A DNA stretch of 64,000 nt from Ensifer adhaerens (GTDB lineage: Bacteria > Pseudomonadota > Alphaproteobacteria > Rhizobiales > Rhizobiaceae): assembly GCF_002940685.1 (NCBI RefSeq), contig NZ_PNFP01000003.1, positions 1 to 64,000 on the forward strand, written 5' to 3'. The first letter of the stretch is position 1. Every line of letters begins with the position of its first letter. This document shows, piece after piece, positions 32,434 through 41,700 of the stretch. The notes under the pieces were generated by a model. It saw only the letters and a program-made list of their open reading frames with translations, searched no databases and had not been told where the DNA came from. A program made the translations under genes and the position numbers.

Positions 32434-35175
32434 ATGGCATACCGGACGGCAGTCGGCAGGAAGACATGGAAGCGAGTGGCGGCGCGCAGGGCTGTACCTT
32501 TGCTCGGTACGGGAGCGGTTGCTCTTCTGTGTGGAATCGCTGCGGCGAACGCGCAGACAGCGCCGCAGACGGAGACGCTCCGAACCGCTCGTCAGTCCGG
32601 CCTGCGCAGCTTTGACATCCAATCCCAGTCCCTGGCGCGGGCGCTTGCCGCTTTCAATCGTCAGGCCGGAATCCAGGTGACGCAGGCAGCGGGCGCTGCC
32701 GCCGGCGATATCAGGGTCAACGCTGTTCGAGGCGCGTTCACGCCGCAGGAGGCGCTGGCGCAAATGCTTCGGGGGACCGGCATCTCGCATCGGTTTACCA
32801 GCAATCGTGCCGCCATCATTGGCGCTTCGCCGAACGTGGACTTGGATGTGGTCACCAATGGAGCGACGTCGCTGGCCCCCATCGTCGCGCGAGGCCAGAG
32901 CGACCGGGACGCGGACCAAGGGTCCGGCTTTCAGGGGACGCCCGACTGGGTCTATGAGGAGCCGTCAAGCGTCAGCGTCGTCTCGCGCGAGGCCATCGAG
33001 AGCAATCCGGCGATCCGCAACGCCGCCGATGCGCTCGACACGGTGGCAGGTGTTTTGACCAACCGGTCCGAGGCGCAGAAGCCAGGAGTTTCCGTCAACG
33101 TTCGCGGCCTCCAGGACATGAACCGCGTGACGACCAGCATCGACGGCGCGCGCCAGAATTTCCAGCGCGCGGGACACGGCAGCTACCAGCAGGTGTTCGT
33201 CGATACCTCGTTCGTCCGCTCGGTGGAGGTGGAGAAGGGGGCGGTGCCCGGCGTCGGCGGCGCCGGCTCCCTCGGCGGCCTGGTGAATTTCCGTACCATC
33301 ATCGCCGACGACATCATCCCGGAAGGCAAGTCGTGGGGCGGGGAGGTCAAGGGCGGTACCGGCACCAACGCTTTCAACTTCGACGGATCCGCCGTCGCCG
33401 GTGTTCGCCTCAACGACGACCTCTCGATCATCGGCGGCGTCAGCCACAAACGCATCGGCGACTACAAGATCGGCAGCGACGGCGATCTGCAACTGACGCA
33501 AGGCAATACGATCGTCGATGACCGCATGCTCTATTCGCGCAACGAGGTGCTGAACACGCTCCTCAAGACGGACTGGCAGGTCACCGACGATCTCAATTTC
33601 CAACTGTCCTGGCTTCGCTACGAGGCGGACGGGGCGCAGGGTGGCGATCTCAATGGTTCGCCGCGTCGCGACGATGAGCATTACCTGAACAACACGGTGA
33701 CGTCGGTGCTCGCCTATGATCCGGAATCCGATCTCGTCGATGCGACGCTGCGCTTCTGGTTCAACGATACCAGGAACGACGAGCAGCGCGGTTATGTCGG
33801 TGGCAAGGAGCCTGTTTCCTACGGCATGACGAGCTTCGGCGGCAGTATCGAGAATACCAGCCGGGTGGATGTCGCCTTGGGCGAACTGGCGCTGCATTAC
33901 GGCGTCGAGGCCTTTCGCGATGAGGGGCGCACCCGGACGAAGAACCTCGACATCCCCGGCGGCTCCGACAATCACTTTGGTTTTGCCGGCGCCAATCCGA
34001 GCGGCAAGCGCACCATGGCGAGCGGTTTTCTGAATGCCGAACTCCAGCATGACGATTGGCTGACCTTGAGCGGCGGCCTGCGTTACGATCATTACCGGCT
34101 GTCGGGCACAACGGTCGTACAGAACCAGCGCATTGTCGTCACCCCTCCGCAAAACTGCCTTGCCTGGCAGGACATGGACGGCGACGGCACGCCTGATGTG
34201 AATGGGCTTTGGTACGACGCCGATGGCAATATCTACCAGGCGCCCGGACCTGGCCGCGAGTTCATCCCGCCGCAGTGTGATCGCTGGGAAGTCCCCGGCG
34301 GCCAGGCAACGGTGTACGATCGCTTCCCCGTCGCCGTCGACCAGTCCGGTGGCGCCTGGCTGCCCTCGGCGAAAATCGCCGTGCAGCCGTTCGACTGGCT
34401 GCAGCCATTCGTCAGCTATTCGCGAACCTACCGGCCGCCGGCCATAACGGAATCGCTGATTTCCGGCGGTCACCCATTCGTGCCCTTCGAAAACATGCCC
34501 AACCCAGGCCTGAGGCCTGAGCGCGGCGAAACCTGGGAACTTGGCGTCAACATCCTCCAGGATGCCGTCTTCGATCCGGACGACACCTTCCGGATGAAGG
34601 CCGTCTACTTCCACCGCGATATCGAGGACTACATCTCGATGGGGCGCATGTGGTTCGAGCCCGCACAGCGGGTCTACACGACCTTCGTCAATCTCGACGG
34701 TACGACGACGATGAACGGCGTCGAGATCGAAGCGAGCTACGACCTCGGCCACGCCTATATCGGCGGATCCTACACCTATCTCGATACGGACTTCGCCAAC
34801 AGCTATGAACTCGCCTTGCCTGCGGGCTTCGAAGGTGGCGCGGCGCAGCCGAGCCCTGCGGTGCTGTTCGTGCCGCCGAGAGAAAAGGCAACGCTGGACG
34901 CCGGCGTTCGCCTGCTCGACCGGAAACTCGTGCTTGGCGGCCGCGTCACATACGTGTCGGAGACCACGCCGGAATACGGTCAGCTCGTTGGCAGCTATGT
35001 CAACGGCGCTTACACGGTCTACGATCTCTACGGTTCCTGGGATTTCCACGAAAACGCCAAGCTGCGCTTTGGCGTCAGCAACCTCACCGACGAAAAATAC
35101 GTGCCGGCGCTGGGCACCAGCGCCTATCCGGCGCCCGGCCGAACCTACACGGCATCGCTGACGATCAAATTCTAA
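32434..35175 (+). CDS. hasR: TonB-dependent heme/hemophore receptor with STN signalling domain (HasR-like)
   Basis: A 913-residue outer-membrane receptor. After a signal peptide (ending near AANAQ, residue 41) comes an STN domain (FDIQSQSLARALAAFNRQAG, about residues 58-115), then the plug (SSVSVVSREAIESNPAIRNA; VNVRGLQDMNRVTTSIDGAR) and a 22-strand barrel ending in YTASLTIKF with terminal Phe. Heme-receptor signatures are present in diverged form: SRTYRPP in place of FRAP, and NPGLRPE in place of NPNL, with His680 between them; His248 in the plug is a candidate second heme ligand. The STN domain and the upstream sigma/anti-sigma pair indicate signalling. ATG 32434 was chosen over an upstream frame because the signal peptide begins there. 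Confidence 0.88.
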   Translation: MAYRTAVGRKTWKRVAARRAVPLLGTGAVALLCGIAAANAQTAPQTETLRTARQSGLRSFDIQSQSLARALAAFNRQAGIQVTQAAGAAAGDIRVNAVRGAFTPQEALAQMLRGTGISHRFTSNRAAIIGASPNVDLDVVTNGATSLAPIVARGQSDRDADQGSGFQGTPDWVYEEPSSVSVVSREAIESNPAIRNAADALDTVAGVLTNRSEAQKPGVSVNVRGLQDMNRVTTSIDGARQNFQRAGHGSYQQVFVDTSFVRSVEVEKGAVPGVGGAGSLGGLVNFRTIIADDIIPEGKSWGGEVKGGTGTNAFNFDGSAVAGVRLNDDLSIIGGVSHKRIGDYKIGSDGDLQLTQGNTIVDDRMLYSRNEVLNTLLKTDWQVTDDLNFQLSWLRYEADGAQGGDLNGSPRRDDEHYLNNTVTSVLAYDPESDLVDATLRFWFNDTRNDEQRGYVGGKEPVSYGMTSFGGSIENTSRVDVALGELALHYGVEAFRDEGRTRTKNLDIPGGSDNHFGFAGANPSGKRTMASGFLNAELQHDDWLTLSGGLRYDHYRLSGTTVVQNQRIVVTPPQNCLAWQDMDGDGTPDVNGLWYDADGNIYQAPGPGREFIPPQCDRWEVPGGQATVYDRFPVAVDQSGGAWLPSAKIAVQPFDWLQPFVSYSRTYRPPAITESLISGGHPFVPFENMPNPGLRPERGETWELGVNILQDAVFDPDDTFRMKAVYFHRDIEDYISMGRMWFEPAQRVYTTFVNLDGTTTMNGVEIEASYDLGHAYIGGSYTYLDTDFANSYELALPAGFEGGAAQPSPAVLFVPPREKATLDAGVRLLDRKLVLGGRVTYVSETTPEYGQLVGSYVNGAYTVYDLYGSWDFHENAKLRFGVSNLTDEKYVPALGTSAYPAPGRTYTASLTIKF

Positions 35176-35209
35176 TCGCGTCCGGCTTGCGGCCGGTCGC
35201 CTGACCTTT

Positions 35210-35229
35210 CCGCGGCGATGTCGCCGTGG
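35210..35229 (+). other. Hairpin between receptor and hemophore genes
   Basis: CCGCGGCGA (35210-35218) pairs with TCGCCGTGG (35221-35229), a 9-bp stem with one G-U-type pair, 35 bases after the receptor stop. No T-run follows. It may act as a processing or stability element that lets the hemophore be made in larger amounts than the receptor. Confidence 0.4.
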
Positions 35230-35280
35230 ATCCGAGGTTCGCCAACTGGCGGACAAAGCACTCAAGTCAAGGAGATGACT

Positions 35281-36072
35281 ATGGTAGCGACCATTAACCT
35301 GACACTCGCCAATCGCGATCTCGTCGCATACTTCAGCAATTGGACGGCCAATTTCGGCTACAACGGCAACGGCGAGTTCAGCCCCTCGACGCCACCACAT
35401 AGCCAATGGGCTGCCGGTACCGGCAATGCCTCCAATACCGGTGCGGTGCTCAACGGCAACTTCAGCTACGCACCGCCTGGTGGCTTCTCCGGCACGGTCA
35501 ACAACATCCAGTTCGGCACGGACTTGAATGGCTCGACCGCAACCGGTTTCAGCCTCGGTACGGCGGGGCTGACGGTGGGCCTGACCGGCAGCGACATTTC
35601 GGCGGCATCGGGATTCAACGAGGCGATCTACTCGCTCTCGCATGGTGGTAGCCTCACCGGCATCACCCATTCGAGCGGGCGCCAGTTTGCCGGCTTCTAC
35701 GACTACTTCGGCAATGTCGGCACGGTTCAGAACGGCACGGTGCTCGCCGACACGCTCTACAGCTTCGACGGCAACGATACGCTCAATGGCGGGGCTGGCC
35801 GCGACGCCTTCGTCTTCGACCGGGATATCGATGGAGCGCTTTCCGCGACGATCGGCCATGACACGGTGACCGGCTTTGTCGCCGGCGCCAGCGGCGACCT
35901 TCTGCGCTTCGCGTTGCAGAGCACCGCCTTCGACAGCTTCGCCGAAGTCTATGCCGCGGCCAGCCAGGTCGGATCGGACACGGTCATCAACCTTGGCTCG
36001 TTCGGCGATATCACCCTTGCAGGCGTCACCAAGACCAATCTGGTGGCCGGCAATTTCGAATTCGTTGCTTGA
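35281..36072 (+). CDS. hasA: HasA-like hemophore with C-terminal RTX/serralysin-type secretion domain
   Basis: A 263-residue secreted protein. Residues 1-145 resemble HasA: DLVAYFSNWTANFG matches the YSIHDYLGQWASTFG segment of Serratia HasA, NGNFSYAPPGGFSG aligns with the loop holding axial ligand Tyr75 (here Tyr63), and GTVNNIQFGTDLNG and FNEAIYSLSHGG follow in the same order. His40 in the first loop could match axial His32; the His83 that supports Tyr75 in Serratia is absent. From about residue 145 a different module begins: DGNDTLNGGAGRDAFVFD (163-180) is a Ca-binding RTX repeat, and the rest resembles the C-terminus of serralysin proteases. Known HasA is about 190 residues without RTX. 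ATG 35281 is 6 bases after AAGGAG. No N-terminal signal, as expected for type I export. Confidence 0.85.
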   Translation: MVATINLTLANRDLVAYFSNWTANFGYNGNGEFSPSTPPHSQWAAGTGNASNTGAVLNGNFSYAPPGGFSGTVNNIQFGTDLNGSTATGFSLGTAGLTVGLTGSDISAASGFNEAIYSLSHGGSLTGITHSSGRQFAGFYDYFGNVGTVQNGTVLADTLYSFDGNDTLNGGAGRDAFVFDRDIDGALSATIGHDTVTGFVAGASGDLLRFALQSTAFDSFAEVYAAASQVGSDTVINLGSFGDITLAGVTKTNLVAGNFEFVA

Positions 36073-37928
36073 ACCCACGGATACGAAACTTGTTCGGTCA
36101 TTCCAAACCGACGCCGTCGCAGCATAAAGCTGCGACGGTTGTCGCAGCCTCCAGATTGGCTATCACCGGGATAGCCCTGATCAGCGGCGTTGTAAACGTG
36201 CTAGCGCTGACCTCGCCGCTGTTCATGCTGCAGGTATACGACCGGGTCCTTGCCAGCGGCAGCCTGCCGACGCTGGTGGCACTTGGCATCCTTGCGGCGG
36301 CAATGTTCGCGATCCAATGCGTGCTCGAGGTGCTGCGCACCCGCATCCTGCTGCGCATCGGCGAACGCTTCGACAGGCGGCTCTCCGGCCGCGTCCACGA
36401 CGCGATCGTTCGCATCCCCCTGTTGACGCGCATGCCGGGAGACGGCCTGCAGCCGCTGCGCGATCTGGACAATGTGCGCAGCTTCCTCTCGGGCAACGGA
36501 CCGACCGCATTCTTCGATTTACCGTGGATGCCGCTCTATCTCGGCATCTGCTTCCTGTTCCATTTCTGGATCGGAATGACCGCGCTGGTCGGTGCTATTG
36601 TGCTTGTGTCTCTAACCGTCGTCACCGACCTTCTATCCCAGCAGCCGATCCGCGATACCGTCCACCATAACATGGCCCGCAACGGCGTGATGGAGGCCGC
36701 GCGCCGCAATGCCGAGGTCATCCGGGCCATGGGGCTCGGCCAGCGAATTGCAGACGGTTGGCAGGAGACCAACGGCGCCTATCTTCGAGCCAATCGCAGG
36801 GCGGGCGACATTGCCGGCATCCTCGGCGGCGTGTCGCGGTCGATGCGCCTCGTGCTCCAGTCGGCGATGCTGGCCGTCGGCGCCTGGCTCGTCATCCAGC
36901 AGGACGTTACCGCCGGCGTGATGATCGCAAGCTCGATCATGATGGGTCGGGCGCTTGCGCCCGTCGATCTGGCGATCGCGAGTTGGAAGCCCTTTCTGCT
37001 CGCGCGCCAAAGCTGGTCCCGCCTGAACGAGCTGTTGGAGAGGGTTCCGAAGGCCCCGTCGACGATGGTGCTGCCGAGACCGGAAAGCGAGCTCAGGGTG
37101 GAAAATCTGACGATCCTTCCGCCCGGCGAAAGGAAGCCGACGGTCACGGGGGTGAGTTTCACCGTCGGCGCCGGCAGCGCGCTCGGCGTCATCGGGCCCT
37201 CGGGCTCGGGCAAGTCGACGCTCGTGCGGGCGCTTGTCGGGGCATGGGGTCCGGCTGCGGGCAAGGTCCGTATCGACGGCGCCAGCCTCGATCAATGGGC
37301 GCCCGAAAGCCTGGGGCCGCACATCGGCTACCTCCCGCAAGGTGTCGAACTCTTCGACGGAACGATCGCCCAGAACATCGCGCGGTTCGAACAAGACCCC
37401 GACGCCGGAGCCATCGTGGCGGCGGCAAAGGCCGCCGGTGCACATGAGCTGATCCTGCGTTTCGACGAGGGCTATGAAACCAGGATCGGCGAGGCGGGAT
37501 CGGCATTGTCAGCCGGGCAGCGGCAGAGGATCGGGCTTGCTCGCGCGCTCTATCGCGATCCGTTTTTGGTCGTACTCGACGAGCCAAATGCCAATCTCGA
37601 CAACGACGGCGAGATCGCCGTTGTCAACGCCATTGCCGCGGTCCGCAAGCGCGGAGGCATTGCCGTGGTCGTCGCCCACCGGCCAAGCGCCATCGGCGTT
37701 GTCGACATGGTCCTCATGATGGACGGCGGCCAGGCGAAAGCCTTCGGTCCGCGAGACGAGGTTTTGTCCCGCATTCTGAAGGCGCCGGCTCAGGGACCTT
37801 CTTCCCACAACAGCTATGCCGTCACCGGCCATGCCGTCGCGCCGCTGCGTGTGGTGGCCAACACGGTAAGGGCGGACGCGGATGACAAGGCGCAACAAGG
37901 TTCGGAGGATGTCGATGTCAAGCATTGA
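36069..37928 (+). CDS. hasD: Type I secretion ABC permease/ATPase (HasD/PrtD-like)
   Basis: A 619-residue fused membrane-ATPase protein of the PrtD/HasD group. The N-terminal membrane domain includes VVNVLALTSPLFMLQVYDRV, the classic start of this family, and NGPTAFFDLPWMPLYLGICF. The ATPase has Walker A GPSGSGKST at residues 376-384, signature LSAGQRQRIGLARAL and Walker B FLVVLDEPNANLD. The start is probably TTG 36069, overlapping the hemophore stop; no ATG is available near, so the exact start is uncertain. About 60 C-terminal residues after the ATPase are unstructured in appearance. It exports the upstream hemophore with the 37915 product and an outer-membrane TolC that is not in the window. 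Confidence 0.93.
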   Translation: MNPRIRNLFGHSKPTPSQHKAATVVAASRLAITGIALISGVVNVLALTSPLFMLQVYDRVLASGSLPTLVALGILAAAMFAIQCVLEVLRTRILLRIGERFDRRLSGRVHDAIVRIPLLTRMPGDGLQPLRDLDNVRSFLSGNGPTAFFDLPWMPLYLGICFLFHFWIGMTALVGAIVLVSLTVVTDLLSQQPIRDTVHHNMARNGVMEAARRNAEVIRAMGLGQRIADGWQETNGAYLRANRRAGDIAGILGGVSRSMRLVLQSAMLAVGAWLVIQQDVTAGVMIASSIMMGRALAPVDLAIASWKPFLLARQSWSRLNELLERVPKAPSTMVLPRPESELRVENLTILPPGERKPTVTGVSFTVGAGSALGVIGPSGSGKSTLVRALVGAWGPAAGKVRIDGASLDQWAPESLGPHIGYLPQGVELFDGTIAQNIARFEQDPDAGAIVAAAKAAGAHELILRFDEGYETRIGEAGSALSAGQRQRIGLARALYRDPFLVVLDEPNANLDNDGEIAVVNAIAAVRKRGGIAVVVAHRPSAIGVVDMVLMMDGGQAKAFGPRDEVLSRILKAPAQGPSSHNSYAVTGHAVAPLRVVANTVRADADDKAQQGSEDVDVKH

Positions 37929-39228
37929 CGAAGACGACGGCGTGTCCCGTTCGATCAGAAACCATCTGGCCGCGGGCCTCATGACAGGACTGGTGCTCGT
38001 TGGCGGGACCGGTGCCTGGGCTGCGATGTCGACGTTGGCAGGCGCTGTGGTCGTGCCCGGCCACTTCGTCGTCGACAGCTATGTCAAGAAAGTCCAGCAC
38101 CCGACGGGTGGGGTCGTTGGCGAAATCCTCGTGCGCGAGGGGCAGGAGGTGAGCGCAGGCGATGTGGTCATGCGGCTCGATGCCACGCAAACGCGGGCAG
38201 CACTTGCGATCGTGACCAAGCGTCTCGACGAACTCGCAGCGAGGCTGGCGCGGCTCGAAGCCGAGCGCGACGATCTGGCGGCAATCGCGTTTCCGGGCTG
38301 GCTCCTAGGTCGTCGCGACAATGCCGACGTGGCCTCGGCAATCCGCAGTGAAAGGCGCCTGTTCGAGTTTCGAAGAGAGTCGAGGGAAGGGCGGAAGGCG
38401 CAGCTTCGCGAGCGGATCGTGCAGTTCCAGTACGAGATCGAGGGACTGAAGGCACAGGAGCTTGCCTATCAGCGGGGTGGCGAAGTGCTCGAGAAGGAAA
38501 TCGCCGTTCTGACGGGCCTTAGAGAACAGCGCATCGTTTCGGACCAGCGCCTGAACGCGCTCAAGACACAGGTCGCCACATTTGGCGGCGAGCGCGGCGA
38601 GAAGATCGCGTTTCAGGCACAGGCGGCCGGCCGGATCTCCGAAACGCGACTGCAGATCCTGCAGATCGATCAGGATCTCAAGACCGAAGTCGGTCGCGAG
38701 CTGAGGGAGGTGCAGGCGCAACTTGGCGAGGCCGTCGAGCGCCGGGTGGCGGCGGAAGACCAACTGAAACGCGTCGACATCGTGGCGCCGCAAACGGGTA
38801 TGGTCCACCAGCTGTCGGTGCATACGGTCGGCGGCGTTGTCAATCCGGCGGATCCCGTCATGCTGATCGTGCCGGAGGGCGAGGACCTGGCGCTCGAAGT
38901 GCAGGTCCTGCCAAAGGATATCGACCAGATTCACCTCGGCCAAAAGGCACTGCTGCGCCTATCGGCCTTCAATCTGCGCACGACACCGGAACTCAGTGGC
39001 GCCGTCAGCCGCATTCCAGCCGATCTGACAACGGATCCAAGGTCAGGGCTGTCCCACTATGTTGTCCGCCTCGCTGTCTCGCGAGAAGAACTGAAGAAGC
39101 TCGGCAGCCTGACACTCGTTCCGGGCATGCCGGCCGAAGCACTCATCCAGACCGGCGATCGAACCGCGCTTTCCTATCTGCTGAAACCTCTCTCCGATCA
39201 GATCAGCCGAGCCTTTCGGGAGGAGTAG
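37915..39228 (+). CDS. hasE: Type I secretion membrane-fusion protein (HasE/PrtE-like, HlyD family)
   Basis: A 437-residue periplasmic adaptor. One N-terminal transmembrane helix lies near residues 18-40 (AAGLMTGLVLVGGTGAWAAM), then VVVPGHFVVDSYVKKVQHPT with GGVVGEILVREGQEVSAGDV forming the lipoyl-like half, a long coiled coil (about residues 90-280), and the second lipoyl half VDIVAPQTGMVHQLSVHTVG. The start at ATG 37915 has GGAGG 6 bases upstream, so the gene overlaps the ATPase gene by 14 bases. It links the ATPase to the outer-membrane channel for hemophore export. Confidence 0.92.
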   Translation: MSSIDEDDGVSRSIRNHLAAGLMTGLVLVGGTGAWAAMSTLAGAVVVPGHFVVDSYVKKVQHPTGGVVGEILVREGQEVSAGDVVMRLDATQTRAALAIVTKRLDELAARLARLEAERDDLAAIAFPGWLLGRRDNADVASAIRSERRLFEFRRESREGRKAQLRERIVQFQYEIEGLKAQELAYQRGGEVLEKEIAVLTGLREQRIVSDQRLNALKTQVATFGGERGEKIAFQAQAAGRISETRLQILQIDQDLKTEVGRELREVQAQLGEAVERRVAAEDQLKRVDIVAPQTGMVHQLSVHTVGGVVNPADPVMLIVPEGEDLALEVQVLPKDIDQIHLGQKALLRLSAFNLRTTPELSGAVSRIPADLTTDPRSGLSHYVVRLAVSREELKKLGSLTLVPGMPAEALIQTGDRTALSYLLKPLSDQISRAFREE

Positions 39229-39308
39229 CGGCGAACCGTCTCGAGGAAGGCCTGCTGCCGGCCAAGGGACAAGCTCCGTCGGCGAGCCGACCTTCCAGAA
39301 GACATCCC

Positions 39309-39797
39309 CTAAGCCAGGCTTGCAAACTGCCGCTGCCAATAGATCAGCGGCGAGCCCGTTCTGGTCTCGACATGATCTATCCTGGTGGTGATGACCACGT
39401 GATCGCCGAGCGCCAGACGATCGCGCACGCGAGCCACAGCCCAGACGAGCGCGTCATCGACGCGCGGCAGGCCATGCTCCTCACACCAGCGTGTCATCGC
39501 AAAACGGTCGATGCCGGCTGTGGCGAAGCGGCGGGCGATATCCTGCTGGCCGGACGCCAGCAGGTTGATGCCAATCGGCGACCCCGCCGCCAGGCGCTGA
39601 AGCAGGCTGGAGTCCTGCTTCAGCGCGAACATCAGCAATGGTGGGTCAAGGGAAAGAGCGCCGAGGGTTCCGATCGTTGCGCCGTATCGTTCGCTGCCGC
39701 GCCCGGCGGTGACCACCGTCACCGCCGTTGCTATTTGCCCAAACACCGCCTTGACCGTGGCTTCAGGCAGCGGCGTGCCTTCATCCTTCTCTACCAT
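39309..39797 (-). CDS. Flavin reductase domain protein (HpaC-like)
   Basis: A 162-residue FMN-binding split-barrel reductase. Segments typical of the family are FGQIATAVTVVTAG, GATIGTLGALSLDPPLLMFA (substituting for the usual TVSSFxSVSLDPPL) and SPIGINLLASGQQDIARRFA. Such enzymes reduce FMN/FAD with NAD(P)H for a partner monooxygenase. Its start overlaps the end of the luciferase-like monooxygenase gene by 7 bases, so the two form a natural two-component pair. Confidence 0.9.
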   Translation of the reverse strand: MVEKDEGTPLPEATVKAVFGQIATAVTVVTAGRGSERYGATIGTLGALSLDPPLLMFALKQDSSLLQRLAAGSPIGINLLASGQQDIARRFATAGIDRFAMTRWCEEHGLPRVDDALVWAVARVRDRLALGDHVVITTRIDHVETRTGSPLIYWQRQFASLA

Positions 39798-40840
39798 TGG
39801 GCTGCAAGCGGCTCGGGGCCCTCCAGTGACGGAAAATGCGGCAAGACCTCTTCGGCAAGCTCCTGAATGATTTCGGCCGGCGGCCTATCTGCGAACTGCA
39901 TCCCGAGCGCGGCGTGATTGACGCCGGCTTCGCGCCATTCACCCAGAAGATCGATCAATCCCTTTCGCCCGGTCTTGAGAACGAAACCACCGCGAAGCGG
40001 CGTCCTTGGGAAATCCGGATCGTCGACCAGGTCAATCCATTCATTGGTCATGTGCGGCCGGAAACCGCCATCCTCTATCTGCGCGCGCCACGCGCCTATG
40101 TTCCGGGCAAGCCGCCGCGGCCCTTCCGGCGTATGCGTCGGTTGCGGATAGGTCAGCCAGCCATCGGCATGTTTCGCGATCCATCCGGGAGATTGCCGGC
40201 TTGAACCCGTGACGATCAGCGGAATACGGCCCGTCGGCGGTTTCGGCAGGAAGTCGACGTCAGCCATCGTGCCCAGACTTGAGCGAATGGCCGGACATCC
40301 AGGGGCGAGCAATCGCCGGACGTAGCTTACGGCTTCTGCAAACCGCGGGCCGCGTTCGTCCATGTCCAGGCCGTAGGCCGGAAACTCGACGGGCCTGTCT
40401 CCGGATGCTACCCCGAGCACGAGCCGGCCGCCGGAAAGATGATCGATCGTCGTTGCTGCCTTCGCCAAATCAATCGGATGGCGCAGTGGGACGACGACGC
40501 TACCGGTTGCCAGTGCGATCCTCTTTGTCCGCGCGGCGAGATAGGCCAGATAGGTGAAGGGGTCGAAAAGCTGCCCGGCGTCACCGAATGCCGGATCGAA
40601 CAACGGCACGTCGCGAACCCAGACTGCAGCAAAGCCACGCCGATCGATCTCTGCGACGAGATCAGCCTGTCCTTGCAACACCGCCATGTCGCCTTGATAG
40701 AACCGCAACGGCAGGAAGATGCCGACGGTGAGGTGGTCCCGGGCAAACATGCGCCTATAGCCTGGATGGTTGCTGAAGGCTTCGGATGACGCGCCCGCAG
40801 GCGGTCCTGCGTCAGCAGTAAGAGGCATTGCAGTGTTCAA
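39791..40840 (-). CDS. Luciferase-like (LLM class) flavin-dependent monooxygenase
   Basis: A 349-residue flavin monooxygenase of the bacterial luciferase superfamily. Characteristic segments are GFAAVWVRDVPLFDPAF, ARTKRIALATGSVVVPLRHP, DHLSGGRLVLGVASGDRPVE and IPLIVTGSSRQSPGWIAKHA. The start is uncertain: TTG 40840 has AAGGA 8 bases upstream, while ATG 40828 lacks a ribosome site, so I kept TTG. It uses reduced flavin, supplied by the overlapping reductase gene, to oxygenate an unknown substrate (alkanesulfonate, amine or xenobiotic types are known in the family). Confidence 0.88.
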   Translation of the reverse strand: MNTAMPLTADAGPPAGASSEAFSNHPGYRRMFARDHLTVGIFLPLRFYQGDMAVLQGQADLVAEIDRRGFAAVWVRDVPLFDPAFGDAGQLFDPFTYLAYLAARTKRIALATGSVVVPLRHPIDLAKAATTIDHLSGGRLVLGVASGDRPVEFPAYGLDMDERGPRFAEAVSYVRRLLAPGCPAIRSSLGTMADVDFLPKPPTGRIPLIVTGSSRQSPGWIAKHADGWLTYPQPTHTPEGPRRLARNIGAWRAQIEDGGFRPHMTNEWIDLVDDPDFPRTPLRGGFVLKTGRKGLIDLLGEWREAGVNHAALGMQFADRPPAEIIQELAEEVLPHFPSLEGPEPLAAQW

Positions 40841-40861
40841 TGGAAAAATCCTTATCTGTCA

Positions 40862-41497
40862 TCAAGGGCCGGTCGCCGGCGCGGGAAGCGAGATGCCTCG
40901 GCGGACGGCCGGGCGTTCGCCGACCTGTTGGTGCCAGCGCCAGAGATGTTCGTGGTGAGCAAGGGTGAAGCCGCAGATCGCAGCGATGTGGGTCCAGCCG
41001 AAGGTGGCGATGTCGGCGATGGAATAGTCCTCGCCCGCAAGCCAGGAATTGTTCGCCAGCTGCCTGTCGAGGACGACGAATGCGTCTTCCGTCAAGCGTC
41101 TGTAACGATCGATAGCCGTGGAGGTCTTCTCATCGGCGAACATCTCGAAATGCACACGCTGGCCGAGGATCGGCCCCATGCTGGAGGCATGAAACTGCAG
41201 CCACTTGATTGCCTCCCACCGCGCCTTCCTGCCCTTCGGCAAAAGCCGGTCCGTCTTCTCGGCAAGGTAAAGCAGGATCGCGGCTGACTCGAAAAGCGTG
41301 ATGCCGGTCTCATGGTCGATGATCACCGGAATGCGGCCATGCGGATTGAGCTTGAGGAATTCCGGTTGCCGATGTTGGCCTTCGTCGAGATCCACGTGAT
41401 GCAGGCGATAGGGGAGCCCAAGTTCCTCGAGCGCGATGGTGGCCTTGAACCCGTTGGGGGAAGGCGCCGTATAGAGGTCGATCATCGCGCCCGTCAT
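40862..41497 (-). CDS. Glutathione S-transferase
   Basis: A 211-residue GST. The N-terminal thioredoxin-like domain has MIDLYTAPSPNGFKATIALE, the cis-Pro segment NPHGRIPVIIDHETG and the glutathione contact LFESAAILLYLAEKT; the C-terminal helical domain has LAGEDYSIADIATFGWTHI, the N-capping box. It resembles the disulfide-bond reductase (YfcG/YghU) type. ATG 41485 is an alternative start. It stands 21 bases upstream of the monooxygenase in the same direction, so all three genes likely form one operon that is divergent from the LysR gene at 41701. Confidence 0.9.
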   Translation of the reverse strand: MTGAMIDLYTAPSPNGFKATIALEELGLPYRLHHVDLDEGQHRQPEFLKLNPHGRIPVIIDHETGITLFESAAILLYLAEKTDRLLPKGRKARWEAIKWLQFHASSMGPILGQRVHFEMFADEKTSTAIDRYRRLTEDAFVVLDRQLANNSWLAGEDYSIADIATFGWTHIAAICGFTLAHHEHLWRWHQQVGERPAVRRGISLPAPATGP

Positions 41498-41700
41498 TTC
41501 GTCGGGACCACGACGTCGCCTGCAAGGGGTCTATCGGGGACGTTGTTGTGCGTTGAAATTCTCATGGCTATCCGATCCGGTTTGAGATTAAAGATGAGGG
41601 AGGCTGAATTATTGCGGCCCGCCTCGTCAGCAGAATTAATCGCTGCGGTCGTGGATCGGAAACGATATGAATTGAGCGAAAAGTTTAGGTAGACTATACA

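Noticed and set aside
32965..36078. A 1037-codon open frame on the reverse strand
   Set aside because: It lies antisense to the receptor and hemophore genes, has shadow-type composition (long His/Arg/Asp runs, no motifs), and arises from GC-rich third positions in the real genes.
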